Shown here one piece after another: positions 33,180-42,660 of a stretch of DNA of 48,206 bases. A program made the position numbers and the translations under genes. How positions within the stretch are numbered: the stretch's first letter is position 1; each line of letters begins with the position of its first letter. The notes under the pieces are model-generated. The model was not told the origin of the DNA, searched no databases, and worked only from the letters and a program-made list of their open reading frames with translations. This DNA is from Nitrospinaceae bacterium (GTDB taxonomy: Bacteria > Nitrospinota > Nitrospinia > Nitrospinales > JACRGP01). Location of the stretch: assembly GCA_029261555.1 (NCBI GenBank), contig JAJDBB010000097.1:1-48206 (forward strand). Reading direction: 5' to 3'.

Positions 33180-34381
33180 TTTGGGATTTATTCAAAATGG
33201 CCATGCGCAGTCTTGCCGCCAATAAACTGAGAACCTTTCTGACCGCTCTGGGAATCATCATCGGTGTCGCTTCGGTGATCTCCATGATTTCCATCGGCGA
33301 AGGCGCCAGAAGCCAAACCCTCACCACCATCGCAAAATTCGGCACCAACATCATCACCGTCAAACCCGGCCAAAAGAAAAACCGGCATGTGCGTTCCGGC
33401 AAGGTGGAGACCCTGACGCTTGAAGACGCCTACGCGATAGACAAGCATATTCGCCGCATCACAGGCGTGGCGGCCCAGGTTTACCAAAGCAAACAGTTGA
33501 AGTACGGCAACAAAAACTCCAATTCCCTCGTCCGGGGCGTGGGACCCGCCTACGCCCGGCTCGCCAATTTCAAGATCGATCGCGGTCGGTTTTTTTCCGA
33601 GCAGGAAGTCAAATCCTTCCGCAAGGTCGCCGTGGTTGGCGCTACCGTGGTTAAAAATTTATTTCAAGACGCCGACCCCGTTGGAAAAATCTTAAAGGTC
33701 GAAGGAAATAATTACGTGGTGATAGGCAGCACGGAACCCAAGGGAGCGCTCAGTTGGTTCGACCCAGACGATCAGATATTCGTTCCAGTCTCCACCGCGC
33801 AAAAAAGAATTTTTGGCATGGATCACGTAGAAGCCATCGACGTTCAGGCCAAAAATATTGAAGATATCGAAGCCATAAAAAAGGACGTCAAACAATTGAT
33901 CCGGGAACGCCACAATATTCCCCTAGGCAAGGACTCTGATTTTTTTGTACAAAACTCCTCGGAATGGTTGAACAGTTGGGGCGACGCGGCCAAAACCTTT
34001 ACCTACCTGCTCGGAGGTATCGCCGCCATTTCCCTCATGGTGGGAGGTATCGGCATCATGAACATCATGTTGGTTTCCGTCACTGAACGCACCCGTGAAA
34101 TAGGAATTCGCAAAGCCATCGGAGCCAAGAGGAAAGAGATACTTCAACAGTTTTTGATCGAATCCGTGTTCATCAGCTTCTTGGGCGGAGGCGTCGGAAT
34201 TGGATTGGGAATCATTATTTCTAAAACAGTCTCCAAAATCGGCGGATGGGACACCATAGTCTCTTTCCAGACAATCTTGCTCGCTTTTGGTTTTTCTGTC
34301 GCTATTGGCGTATTTTTTGGATTCTATCCCGCAAACAAAGCCGCTAAACTAAACCCCATCGAAGCCCTGCGTTACGAATAA
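33173..34381 (+). CDS. MacB/FtsX-type ABC transporter permease
   Basis: The 402-residue protein begins with a GTG start that overlaps the ATPase gene. It has one N-terminal helix ('[20 protein letters not shown]'), a large periplasmic domain (about 50-270) and three C-terminal helices including '[20 protein letters not shown]'. The motif '[20 protein letters not shown]' is diagnostic of the family. These are mechanotransmission transporters that drive export from the periplasm through TolC rather than moving solute across the inner membrane. It ends the four-gene unit. Confidence 0.94.
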   Translation: MLIWDLFKMAMRSLAANKLRTFLTALGIIIGVASVISMISIGEGARSQTLTTIAKFGTNIITVKPGQKKNRHVRSGKVETLTLEDAYAIDKHIRRITGVAAQVYQSKQLKYGNKNSNSLVRGVGPAYARLANFKIDRGRFFSEQEVKSFRKVAVVGATVVKNLFQDADPVGKILKVEGNNYVVIGSTEPKGALSWFDPDDQIFVPVSTAQKRIFGMDHVEAIDVQAKNIEDIEAIKKDVKQLIRERHNIPLGKDSDFFVQNSSEWLNSWGDAAKTFTYLLGGIAAISLMVGGIGIMNIMLVSVTERTREIGIRKAIGAKRKEILQQFLIESVFISFLGGGVGIGLGIIISKTVSKIGGWDTIVSFQTILLAFGFSVAIGVFFGFYPANKAAKLNPIEALRYE

Positions 34382-34420
34382 GTAAATTAAACAATCCGTT
34401 TTTTCGCTTACAGGTCCATT

Positions 34421-35905
34421 GTGAATATCAAGCCCGGTCGGGACCAGTTTTTTAAACTAAGGCAAAGCCGCCCACGCATCCCGATTTTGGGAGAAGAACG
34501 CGCGCCTTCGCTAGACCCTGCCCACTTGTACCAATGTTGGTTTAAGAACAAACCCGACTCGTTTCTGTTTGAAAGCGGCCAGGGACAGCACAACTCTTCG
34601 GCGCGATATTCCATCATGGGCGCCTCCAACGGCCAACGCACAGTCGCTAACTTCCCTCATAAAGAGTCGTCGGAAAACGGCGCTTCCAGTTCCTCCGAAA
34701 ATGAGCTTCAGAAAATCCTGGATCGAATGAGTTCGGATCAAAATGTTGGAGCGTTGGATTATGTCAACCACTTTTGGGGCGGGTGGGTGGGCTACTTGGC
34801 TTATGAGACGGGTCGAATTTTTGAAAACTTACCGCTTAAAAACGCAGGCGAACCCAACGTCCCGGACGTCTATTTTGTGCAAGCAGACCGGGTGATTATT
34901 TACGATCACTCAACCCAAATATTGAAATACATCATCGCGGCGCCCACAGAAAAGGAAAACCAATTCCAACTTTGTATTGATGAGATAAATGATTTCTGGA
35001 AATGGTTTCATGAGGAGTTCAGAAACCAACCCGCAAGCGCCAGTGATGAAAATTTTTATCCCGACGAATCATCAAAAATTTCTTCTTTAAAATCCAACCT
35101 CACGCAAAGCGAATACGAAAAAATTGTCAACCGGGCCAAAACGTATATCGCCGAAGGCGATATCTACCAGGCCAACCTGGCACAACGGTTTCAAGGCGAC
35201 TATCCGGGCGATCACTTCGATCTGTTTCTGAAATTGCGTGGATTGAACCCCTCCCCTTTTTCCGGCTATTTGGAGTTTGATGATTTTGCCATCGTCAGTT
35301 CGTCGCCCGAGCGGCTTTTTCGCGTCGACGGCTCGGACCTTGAATCCCGCCCGATCGCGGGAACTCGGCCCCGGGGCGCGACGCCGGAAGCGGACCAAAA
35401 GCTTTCCTCTGAATTGTTTTTGAGCGCAAAGGAAAAGGCGGAACACCTGATGCTGGTCGACTTGGAGCGCAACGACTTGGGTCGCGTTTGTCGTTTCGGC
35501 ACGGTTGAAGTGACGGAGTTTATGTCTTTAGAACAATACTCCCATGTCAGTCATATTGTTTCCAATGTCAAGGGTCTCCTAAAGCCTCAAACCACGGCGG
35601 CGGATATTTTAAAGGCCCTGTTCCCCGGTGGCACCATCACAGGTTGCCCAAAAATCCGTTGCATGGAAATCATCGACGAGTTGGAGCCGCATCGACGCGG
35701 ACCCTATTCCGGCTCCTTCGGTTATATTGGTTTTGGACCCTACATGGATTTCAATATTGTCATCAGGACCATCCTCGTTAAAAATGGCAAGGCTTATTTC
35801 CATGTGGGCGCCGGGATCGTGGCGGATTCCATTCCCGAAAAGGAATATCAGGAAACTCTCGACAAGGCCGCCGCCATGATGCAGGTCCTAACTTCCACTG
35901 GGTGA
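34421..35905 (+). CDS. pabB: Chorismate-binding enzyme, PabB-like (aminodeoxychorismate synthase component I)
   Basis: A 494-residue chorismate-binding protein starting at GTG. Its motifs include 'SRPIAGTRPRGATPEADQ', 'LMLVDLERNDLGRVCRFG', 'FPGGTITGCPKIRCMEIIDE' and 'GPYSGSFGYIG'. The adjacent class IV aminotransferase argues for PabB (p-aminobenzoate for folate). However, the PIKGT lysine used by E. coli PabB is replaced by Ala (A313, PIAGT), which is the state seen in anthranilate synthase TrpE. So it may be a noncanonical PabB or a TrpE-like enzyme. The glutamine amidotransferase subunit is not adjacent. Confidence 0.75.
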   Translation: MNIKPGRDQFFKLRQSRPRIPILGEERAPSLDPAHLYQCWFKNKPDSFLFESGQGQHNSSARYSIMGASNGQRTVANFPHKESSENGASSSSENELQKILDRMSSDQNVGALDYVNHFWGGWVGYLAYETGRIFENLPLKNAGEPNVPDVYFVQADRVIIYDHSTQILKYIIAAPTEKENQFQLCIDEINDFWKWFHEEFRNQPASASDENFYPDESSKISSLKSNLTQSEYEKIVNRAKTYIAEGDIYQANLAQRFQGDYPGDHFDLFLKLRGLNPSPFSGYLEFDDFAIVSSSPERLFRVDGSDLESRPIAGTRPRGATPEADQKLSSELFLSAKEKAEHLMLVDLERNDLGRVCRFGTVEVTEFMSLEQYSHVSHIVSNVKGLLKPQTTAADILKALFPGGTITGCPKIRCMEIIDELEPHRRGPYSGSFGYIGFGPYMDFNIVIRTILVKNGKAYFHVGAGIVADSIPEKEYQETLDKAAAMMQVLTSTG

Positions 35906-35908
35906 GCT

Positions 35909-36784
35909 ATGTCGAAGCAAATCGTTTTTCTTAATGGATTCTTCATCCCCATCCAGTCGGCCCAAATTTCCATTTTGGATCGTGGGTTTAGCTATGGCGA
36001 CGGTTTGTTTGAAACCATGCGCGCCTATGAAGGAAATGTTTTTCGTTTGGATTGGCATATGGAGCGGTTGTTTGATTCGCTCCCTCTCATCGGCATGGAC
36101 CTGCCGGTCACTCGAAAGGAAATGGCCGCTATTGTTCGTGAGACGGTCGACAGAAATCCCTGGCCATCCGCCTATGTCCGCCTCACGGTAACCCGGGGCG
36201 AGGCGCCACCGGGTCTTCTTTACGACGCTGGTTTGCCCGCAACCGTTACGGCTCTCGTCCAGCCGTTCAACCTGCATTCCTCTAAAAAACATCAAAAAGG
36301 AATTTCAGTAATGTTGGTTCCCCATGGAGCGACGCCAACGGGAAATCTGGCGCATAGAGTGAAGTCCTGCAATTTTTTGCCGGGAATCATTTTCAGAATG
36401 GAGGCAAAAAAAAACGGCCATGAGGAGGCGTTCCTTCTGGATGACCAGGGTAGATTGACGGAAGGCACGACCAGCAATATTTTTCTGGTAAAAAACGGGA
36501 TATTAAAAACTCCGCCTCTCAACCAATATGTCTTGCCGGGAATCACCCGCCGGACATTAATAGCCTTGGCGAAAAGCCTTGGGATTTCCGTTCACGTAGG
36601 GAACTTGTCTGCCTTCGATCTATATACCGCGGACGAGGTCTTTATAACCAATACTGGCGTGGAAGTATTGCCCGTCATCCGAGTGGACAAAAAAATAGTC
36701 GCTAACGGAAAACCGGGGTCCATGACGCGACAATTGCACAAGGCCTATTTAAAAATCGTTGATGAAGAAACCGATAAATGTTAA
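35909..36784 (+). CDS. pabC: Class IV aminotransferase, PabC-like (4-amino-4-deoxychorismate lyase)
   Basis: A 291-residue fold-type IV PLP enzyme directly following the pabB-like gene by 3 bp. It shows 'ILDRGFSYGDGLFETMRAYE', the lysine-bearing 'LAHRVKSCNFLPGIIFRMEA', 'EAFLLDDQGRLTEGTTSNIF' and 'YVLPGITRRTLIAL'. Depending on residues around the active site the family includes aminodeoxychorismate lyase, D-amino acid transaminase and branched-chain aminotransferase; the operon context favours the first. PLP-binding lysine and the phosphate-binding Gly/Thr stretch are present. Confidence 0.75.
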   Translation: MSKQIVFLNGFFIPIQSAQISILDRGFSYGDGLFETMRAYEGNVFRLDWHMERLFDSLPLIGMDLPVTRKEMAAIVRETVDRNPWPSAYVRLTVTRGEAPPGLLYDAGLPATVTALVQPFNLHSSKKHQKGISVMLVPHGATPTGNLAHRVKSCNFLPGIIFRMEAKKNGHEEAFLLDDQGRLTEGTTSNIFLVKNGILKTPPLNQYVLPGITRRTLIALAKSLGISVHVGNLSAFDLYTADEVFITNTGVEVLPVIRVDKKIVANGKPGSMTRQLHKAYLKIVDEETDKC

Positions 36785-36826
36785 TCTTTCCCCTATTTTT
36801 TCAAATCAGCCGGGACACGAATATTT

Positions 36827-37264
36827 ATGGAGCCGTTAGATAAATTCAAGGACACACCCAGCATGGTCATTGAGGACGCCGGGGCCGGCCTGCATTGGTT
36901 GCCCAAGGACTCGTATGGCGATCTGGGTAAATGGATGAACTGGCAGGACGTCCAGGGATATATTAAAACCATGAACGCTGTTTATGCCGGGGGATATGGC
37001 GATTGGCGTCTTCCCACGAAGGAGGAGGCGCTCGGTTTATATCACGAAGAATATGATTCCATCGATTTTGAGGAAGAACCCATCCACCTGCACCCGGTTT
37101 TCGTTTCCAAAGGTTCCTATAATATCTGGATCAATGAATCCGACGATTCAGGAAAGGCGCTGGTATTAAACTTTCGGGACGGATCCGCGGAATTCAGCGA
37201 CAAAAGCGAAAGCGAATTTATAGCCGCCCGGCTGGTTCGCAAAGCCTCCCCCACGCGTCCCTAA
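36827..37264 (+). CDS. DUF1566 (Lcl C-terminal-type) domain protein, second copy
   Basis: A 145-residue cytoplasmic-looking DUF1566 protein. Family pattern: 'MVIEDAGAGLHWLPKDSYG', 'VQGYIKTMNAVYAGGYGDWR' then 'LPTKEEALGLYHEEYD', and near the end 'ARLVRKASP'. It is related to the copy at 10604-11032 but clearly diverged. Function unknown. It follows the pabC-like gene by about 40 bp and overlaps the convergent gene by 4 bp. Confidence 0.75.
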   Translation: MEPLDKFKDTPSMVIEDAGAGLHWLPKDSYGDLGKWMNWQDVQGYIKTMNAVYAGGYGDWRLPTKEEALGLYHEEYDSIDFEEEPIHLHPVFVSKGSYNIWINESDDSGKALVLNFRDGSAEFSDKSESEFIAARLVRKASPTRP

Positions 37265-37644
37265 AGTCCTGCGCGTTTCCAAAACTCGCCGCTCTCCAGA
37301 CTTCCGACCTTTTCGCTTTTATAAACCATTCCCTCGAAAATATATTCATTCACCCCATCGTCGTCCCATTTCACCGCCAGAATGTCCGCGTGTCGGGTTT
37401 TTGTAAACCCGTTGAACAGAGAGCCTGAATGTTTCGGAGTGGTTTTTAAATCGAATTTCCGAGCCGTTCTCCTGTAATTTCCCGGCGTGTGCAGGTCCAC
37501 GCATAAGGAGCCGTCCTGGACCCAACATTCAATGTCGTCCCCGTCCACAAGTCCAGGAGCTAGAAAAAGATCGCCAATCCGCACGGCGTAAACCGGTCGG
37601 GTTTCGCCTCGGAACCAAATTTTTCCACTGTCTTCGATATTCAT
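37261..37644 (-). CDS. Uncharacterised 127-residue protein
   Basis: A beta-rich acidic protein without signal peptide. Segments such as 'YAVRIGDLFLAPGLVDGDDI' and 'YIFEGMVYKSEKVGSLESGE' suggest a small barrel, but I recognise no family. It is convergent with the DUF1566 gene and divergent from bioF, so the start is at 37644. Single gene. Confidence 0.55.
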   Translation of the reverse strand: MNIEDSGKIWFRGETRPVYAVRIGDLFLAPGLVDGDDIECWVQDGSLCVDLHTPGNYRRTARKFDLKTTPKHSGSLFNGFTKTRHADILAVKWDDDGVNEYIFEGMVYKSEKVGSLESGEFWKRAGL

Positions 37645-37681
37645 TTAAGCGGCTCTCCAACAACCATTTTGGGATTTTGAC

Positions 37682-38884
37682 ATGCGAAATTATTTATACC
37701 ATAATCTTGAAATGGAAAAGCCAAACCCTTGCTTGGAACAAATGGTTGCAGACCCTTTTTACCGCCGTATAGGCGAGGATCTGAAGCGACGTAAAGCGCA
37801 AAATCGTTGGCGAGAAATCAAGCCCTGGCTCCCACCTAGGATTGATCTTTCTTCAAACGATTATTTGAATCTGAGAAGCGACCCAGCGGTTTTAGCCGGC
37901 GCCCATCAGGCCATGGAAGACTACGGTTCCGGGAGCGGGGCCTCCCCCCTGCTATTCGGCTTTCTCCCCTGCCATCAAGAATTATTGGACGATCTTTTGC
38001 GATGGAAAAACAAGCCCGCCGGAATGTTGTTTAACTCCGGCTTCATGGCCAATCAGGCCTTGGTCCGGCATTTGCCGGGACCAAACGATTTGATACTCGC
38101 CGATCGGTTAATCCATCACTCGATAGCCCAGGCGTTGACCCAATCGCGCGCCGCGTTCAAGCGGTACGATCATTTGGATTTGGCTCATCTAGAGGAATTG
38201 CTGGAAAAAAAGTCGGGCAGATACGAAACGGTTTTTGTTATTACGGAAACCGTATTCAGCATGGACGGCGATTATCCCGATTTAAAGTCCTTGGTGAACC
38301 TGAAAAATAAATTCCCGTTTATATTGATCCTGGACGAAGCCCACGCCACGGGAGTGTACGGCCCTACGGGCGGCGGGTTGGCCGAAGAAGCTGGCGTTCT
38401 GGAGCAAGTGGATATCCTCGTCGGAACCTTGGGGAAATCTCTGGCCAGCATGGGCGCTTATATATTGGCTTCCATTCCGCCGGTCATTGACTACCTGATA
38501 AACTTTTCGGGCGAATTTATTTATTCCACTTTCATGGCGCCGTCACAGGCCGGAGCCGCCCGCGCCGCTATCGGTGTGGTTCAATCTGCGAACGATAAAA
38601 GAGTCCGGTTGAAGGTCGACTCCATTTGGTTTCGGGAGCAGTTGGCCGAAATGGGTTGGGAACGCGACGCCTTTGATTCGCCCATCATCCCAATTCATTT
38701 TGCCGACGAGCGGGAAGCTATCAAAATAGGAAACGCACTATTAGAAAAAGGAATTCAGACCGGTATTGTGAGGCCGCCCACCGTCCCAGAGGGAACGGCA
38801 CGGTTGCGTCTTTCTCTTCATTCGGGCGTAGACCGACCCGACCTGAAAACAGTATTAGAGGTTTTAAAATCGTGGAGAAAATAA
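37682..38884 (+). CDS. bioF: 8-amino-7-oxononanoate synthase
   Basis: A 400-residue PLP enzyme of the alpha-oxoamine synthase family. Motifs: 'RIDLSSNDYLNLRSDPAVL', 'YGSGSGASPLLFGFLPCH', 'LDEAHATGVYGPTGGGL', and the PLP lysine in 'GTLGKSLASMGAYILAS'. It condenses pimeloyl-ACP (or -CoA) with alanine in biotin synthesis. ATG 37682 is used; ATG 37712 is possible. Neighbours bioH-like and bioC in the same strand support the assignment over KBL or SPT. Confidence 0.92.
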   Translation: MRNYLYHNLEMEKPNPCLEQMVADPFYRRIGEDLKRRKAQNRWREIKPWLPPRIDLSSNDYLNLRSDPAVLAGAHQAMEDYGSGSGASPLLFGFLPCHQELLDDLLRWKNKPAGMLFNSGFMANQALVRHLPGPNDLILADRLIHHSIAQALTQSRAAFKRYDHLDLAHLEELLEKKSGRYETVFVITETVFSMDGDYPDLKSLVNLKNKFPFILILDEAHATGVYGPTGGGLAEEAGVLEQVDILVGTLGKSLASMGAYILASIPPVIDYLINFSGEFIYSTFMAPSQAGAARAAIGVVQSANDKRVRLKVDSIWFREQLAEMGWERDAFDSPIIPIHFADEREAIKIGNALLEKGIQTGIVRPPTVPEGTARLRLSLHSGVDRPDLKTVLEVLKSWRK

Positions 38885-39564
38885 AAATCGCGGCAGTTTG
38901 CGGATGGGCTGTGGGGGCCGACTGGTTTGAAGATCAGTCCCAAATTTTTTTACCAGGCGCCAAGGTTTCGGCGATTTACCCTGAAAACCCGTCCTGCTCG
39001 GACGAAGCCAAAAGGCTTCTGGACAGGGCTTCGGCGGATATTTATCTGGGACATTCCCTTGGCAGTTTGTGGCTGTTGCATCATAAAGGTTTGATTGTAA
39101 AAAATACTTCAGTGTTTCTACTCTCCCCCATTCTGGCGTTTCCAAAAGAAAAAAATTTGGGAGGAAAAATTTCCAGCGTCCAGTTGAAATATTTAAAGAA
39201 AATTCTTAAATCCGGAAGAAATAATTACGAACCGATAATCAATTTTTTTTCAACCTGGGATTTGCAAGATCCCAACAAGCTGCTGGACCAATTGCCGGAC
39301 AACGAAAGCCTGTTAAATGGTCTCGATTTCCTTATGTCGGTTTCTTATACAAATGACGTCCCCGATCGTTATGAGTTTATTGTAGGAGAACAAGACGATT
39401 TGCTTGATCCCATGGCGCTGAGAAAAATTCTCCCCGAATTGGTAATTGTTCCGGAAGAGGGACACAACCCAATTCCTCTTCTAAAACATTTCTCCCCGCT
39501 TATAAAAGCTGAAATACGCCGATTGCAGGGAGCCGGCGCACGGGCGGCGACGTCGGCAAAGTGA
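38872..39564 (+). CDS. BioH-like alpha/beta-hydrolase (pimeloyl-ACP methyl ester esterase candidate)
   Basis: A 230-residue alpha/beta-hydrolase fold protein with a GTG start overlapping bioF by 13 bp. The nucleophile elbow is '[15 protein letters not shown]', the acid is in '[15 protein letters not shown]' and the histidine in '[12 protein letters not shown]', an intact triad. Between bioF and bioC the expected job is to cleave the methyl ester of pimeloyl-ACP after chain extension, as BioH does. It has only weak resemblance to E. coli BioH, so it may belong to another of the several independent esterase types (BioG, BioK, BioJ, BioV). Confidence 0.75.
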   Translation: MEKIKIAAVCGWAVGADWFEDQSQIFLPGAKVSAIYPENPSCSDEAKRLLDRASADIYLGHSLGSLWLLHHKGLIVKNTSVFLLSPILAFPKEKNLGGKISSVQLKYLKKILKSGRNNYEPIINFFSTWDLQDPNKLLDQLPDNESLLNGLDFLMSVSYTNDVPDRYEFIVGEQDDLLDPMALRKILPELVIVPEEGHNPIPLLKHFSPLIKAEIRRLQGAGARAATSAK

Positions 39565-39575
39565 TCCGGGGCAAT

Positions 39576-41837
39576 ATGAAAATTTATGGATTGGATTTTA
39601 CCAGCGCCCCAAATTCCAAAAAACGACTCGCCCTCGCCTGCGCGAATTTCAAGCGCAAAAAAATTCTTCATATTCATACTTTAGAATTTTGGGGAAGTTT
39701 TGAAGCTTTTGAAAGATTTTTAAAAAACAAAGAACCTTGGTTTGCCGGGATGGATTTCCCGTTTGGTTTGCCTGCGGTCCTGCTGGAAAAATGGAAATTG
39801 CCTTTGCAGTGGAAAGACTACGTTCGGGCTATAGATAAATGGGGCAAAAGCAAATTTGAAGAACGTCTGATTAAGTATAAGTCCCGGGAGGCGGCAGGAG
39901 CCAAAGAACCTCTGCGCCTGACCGACGCCCTGGCGAAAGCTCAAAGTCCAACCAAATTGACAAGAGCGCCCGTTGCCAAAATGTTTTTCGAGGGCGCAAT
40001 TCGATTGCAAAAATCCAAAACGTCGATCCTGCCCTGCCGTCCTTCAAAGTCGACCCAAATAATTATCGAGGCTTATCCCGCCCTTATCGCCAGGGTATTT
40101 GCGGGGAGCTACAAATCGGACGGTAGTAAATCCGCCGCCTCGAAGGAACTTAAAAGCGCCAGAAAAAAAATATTAAAAGGATTGAACTCCGCTAAATTCA
40201 AAGAGGCTTATGGATTTGAAGTTGAACTGGATCAAGCTGTTTCCCTCTCCGCTATTGACGACGCATCCGGAGACTCTTTGGACGCGGTTTTGTGCGCCAT
40301 TATTTCTGCCTGGTCCTGGCGTCAGGGGGAACCGCGCTACGGAATCCCATTGGAAGGCAATCCACTTTTAAAAACGGAAGGGTGGATTGTCGGCCCTCAA
40401 TTTCCTTCAAGTTCTACGGCAAGAAAGCTCTTGGCGCCGGTCCCGGTATTGTTGAAGCGCGATTCTCAAACGAATATTCTGAAGGAGCCGTTGAGGCGCA
40501 TGACGGAGATCAGCCGAGCCTTATCCGGTGAATTGGATATCAACAAGCTCATGGGGAAAATTGTAACTCAGGGTCGGGAATTTACGCGGGCCGACGGCGG
40601 GACTTTATACACGCTGGAAAACGGGGCCCTGAAATTCAGCGTTGTGCAAAATGATTCTTTAAAAATAAATATGGGAGGCTCCTCAGGGGTTCCCATAGGT
40701 TTTCCGCCTTTGGAAATGAAGAAGTCTAATGTCTCCGCCTACGTCGCGCTGACCGGGAAGCCTGCGAACATTTCCGACGTTTATAATTACCACCCATTTG
40801 ATTTTACCGGCCCCAAAAATTTTGACAGGCAAATGAATTACCGGACCCGATCCATGCTTGTCGCGCCTCTAAAGAATCATGAGGGCGAGGTGGTCGGCGT
40901 TATCCAATTATTAAATGCAAAAGATAAAACCGGCAAAACGGTCGTCCCTTTCACGAAAAATCATGAAAGAGTGATCGAATCTTTGGCCGCCCAGGCGGCG
41001 GTGGCCATTTCCAATCTCCTATTGTTGGCCGACGCTAAAAAGGCCAATCTGGAGATCGCTCAGGCGCGCGATCAGGCGCTGGCAGCCAACCGGGCAAAGA
41101 CCCGCTTTCTGGCTACCATGAGCCACGAATTGCGCACGCCAATGAACGCTATCATTGGGTACAGCGAGCTGTTGCAAGAGGAAAGCGAAGAGCAGGGGTT
41201 GAGCGAATTCACCGATGATTTGAAAAAAATTTCCAGCTCGGGAAAGTATTTGCTGGGCCTGATCGACGATATTTTGGATTTATCCAAGGTAGAGGCAGGA
41301 AAAATGGATATCTATCTAGAGACGTTCAACATCGCCAGAATGATCGACGATGTGTCGACAAATATTGGTCCATTGGTATCCAAAAACAACAACAAGTTTG
41401 ACATCATTTGCGACGAAAAAATCGGGTCAATGACGGCCGACCCCACCCGCGTACGGCAGATGCTGATCAACCTATTAAGCAACGCCTGCAAGTTCACCAC
41501 AGAGGGCTGTATCACTCTGGCTTTGGACAGGAAGCCCATTGACGGCGCCGATTGGCTGACGTTTGATATTATAGACACGGGTATCGGGTTGGATCCGGAG
41601 CAAATTAAAAACCTGTTTGTCGAATTTTCTCAGGCAGACTCCTCGACCCGCCACAAGTATGGGGGCACCGGATTGGGACTGGCCATAAGCCAACGGTTTT
41701 GCCGAATGATGGGCGGAGATATTCTTGTTAAAAGCGTGTTGGGACAAGGCTCCACGTTTTCCATTCGTCTCCCCGCAAAAGTCTCTTCCCTTGCCGCCCA
41801 CCCCAGGCGCCGCGCTTCGGACGTCAAAAAAACATGA
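39576..41837 (+). CDS. DUF429 - GAF - histidine kinase fusion protein
   Basis: A 753-residue protein in one continuous frame. Residues about 1-270 are a DUF429 domain, a predicted RNase H-like/nuclease-type fold: '[17 protein letters not shown]', '[19 protein letters not shown]', '[13 protein letters not shown]', '[14 protein letters not shown]' and '[10 protein letters not shown]'. About 310-475 is GAF, then HisKA with the phospho-acceptor His517 in '[19 protein letters not shown]', and an ATPase domain ('[12 protein letters not shown]', '[18 protein letters not shown]', '[16 protein letters not shown]'). No receiver or output domain and no membrane segment: a soluble sensor kinase. It overlaps the bioH-like gene and precedes bioC. 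GTG 39561 is an alternative start. Confidence 0.82.
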   Translation: MKIYGLDFTSAPNSKKRLALACANFKRKKILHIHTLEFWGSFEAFERFLKNKEPWFAGMDFPFGLPAVLLEKWKLPLQWKDYVRAIDKWGKSKFEERLIKYKSREAAGAKEPLRLTDALAKAQSPTKLTRAPVAKMFFEGAIRLQKSKTSILPCRPSKSTQIIIEAYPALIARVFAGSYKSDGSKSAASKELKSARKKILKGLNSAKFKEAYGFEVELDQAVSLSAIDDASGDSLDAVLCAIISAWSWRQGEPRYGIPLEGNPLLKTEGWIVGPQFPSSSTARKLLAPVPVLLKRDSQTNILKEPLRRMTEISRALSGELDINKLMGKIVTQGREFTRADGGTLYTLENGALKFSVVQNDSLKINMGGSSGVPIGFPPLEMKKSNVSAYVALTGKPANISDVYNYHPFDFTGPKNFDRQMNYRTRSMLVAPLKNHEGEVVGVIQLLNAKDKTGKTVVPFTKNHERVIESLAAQAAVAISNLLLLADAKKANLEIAQARDQALAANRAKTRFLATMSHELRTPMNAIIGYSELLQEESEEQGLSEFTDDLKKISSSGKYLLGLIDDILDLSKVEAGKMDIYLETFNIARMIDDVSTNIGPLVSKNNNKFDIICDEKIGSMTADPTRVRQMLINLLSNACKFTTEGCITLALDRKPIDGADWLTFDIIDTGIGLDPEQIKNLFVEFSQADSSTRHKYGGTGLGLAISQRFCRMMGGDILVKSVLGQGSTFSIRLPAKVSSLAAHPRRRASDVKKT

Positions 41838-41871
41838 ATCTGCACAACGTTTACGCTCCTGGATACCGGTC

Positions 41872-42636
41872 ATGAAAACACAAGATTTTTCTAACGAACA
41901 TGCGGCTCGTCTCGTCGAAAGTTTTTCAAAACATATAAAAACCTACGACAAACACGCCCAGTTGCAAAAGTCCATGGCCGAACGGCTGGCCTCTTTTTTA
42001 CCCGACCCGCTACCCGATCGCATTTTGGAAATCGGTTGCGGGACCGGGGTGTTCACCAGGCATTTGTTGGCGTTGGGAGCAAAGGAACTGATATTGAACG
42101 ATCTGGCTCCCGCCATGATCAAACATTTTTTGGATACGGTCGAGGTGGGCGTCCCCATAAGCGTTGTGCCTGGAAACGCCGAGAATATAGAATTCCCCAA
42201 GGTCCGCCTGGCCGCCGCTAACGCGGTATTCCAGTGGTTCCAAAACCCGGTTTCGGCGCTGATCAATATTGGCCAGTCTTTAGAGGCCGGCGGCGTTTTG
42301 GCTTTCAGCGTTTTTGGTCCAAAAACCCTTAGCGAATTCCGGGAAACAGGGAACCTGAAAAGTCCTAATCAGCTTTATGGGTTTGAAGAATGGGAGGATT
42401 TCCTTCATCAGTCCGGTTTTGAATTATTGGAGAGCCAGTCAGAAATCAGAAAAACATTTTTCCCGGACGCCCTTTCCATGGTTCGCAACCTCCGCCAAAT
42501 CGGCGCGACCCCATTAAGAATGGTTAATCCGGGAGAGTTGAGAAAACTGGCGCGGGACTACGACGCGGCTTTCGGTTCCAGTCAGGGAGTTTATTCAACC
42601 TGGGAACTGTATTTTTTTTCAGCGGAGAAAAACTGA
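41872..42636 (+). CDS. bioC: Malonyl-ACP O-methyltransferase
   Basis: A 254-residue class I methyltransferase with BioC features: 'SFSKHIKTYDKHAQLQKSMA' at the N-terminus, motif I 'ILEIGCGTGVFTRHLLALG', 'AANAVFQWFQNPVSALIN' and 'VLAFSVFGPKTLSEFRE'. It caps malonyl-ACP as the methyl ester to let fatty acid enzymes build pimelate. ATG 41872 is favoured; 49 upstream codons of the open frame lie within the kinase gene. The kinase stop is 34 bp upstream. Confidence 0.9.
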   Translation: MKTQDFSNEHAARLVESFSKHIKTYDKHAQLQKSMAERLASFLPDPLPDRILEIGCGTGVFTRHLLALGAKELILNDLAPAMIKHFLDTVEVGVPISVVPGNAENIEFPKVRLAAANAVFQWFQNPVSALINIGQSLEAGGVLAFSVFGPKTLSEFRETGNLKSPNQLYGFEEWEDFLHQSGFELLESQSEIRKTFFPDALSMVRNLRQIGATPLRMVNPGELRKLARDYDAAFGSSQGVYSTWELYFFSAEKN

Positions 42637-42660
42637 ACCGAATACGTTATCTGTCGGCGC

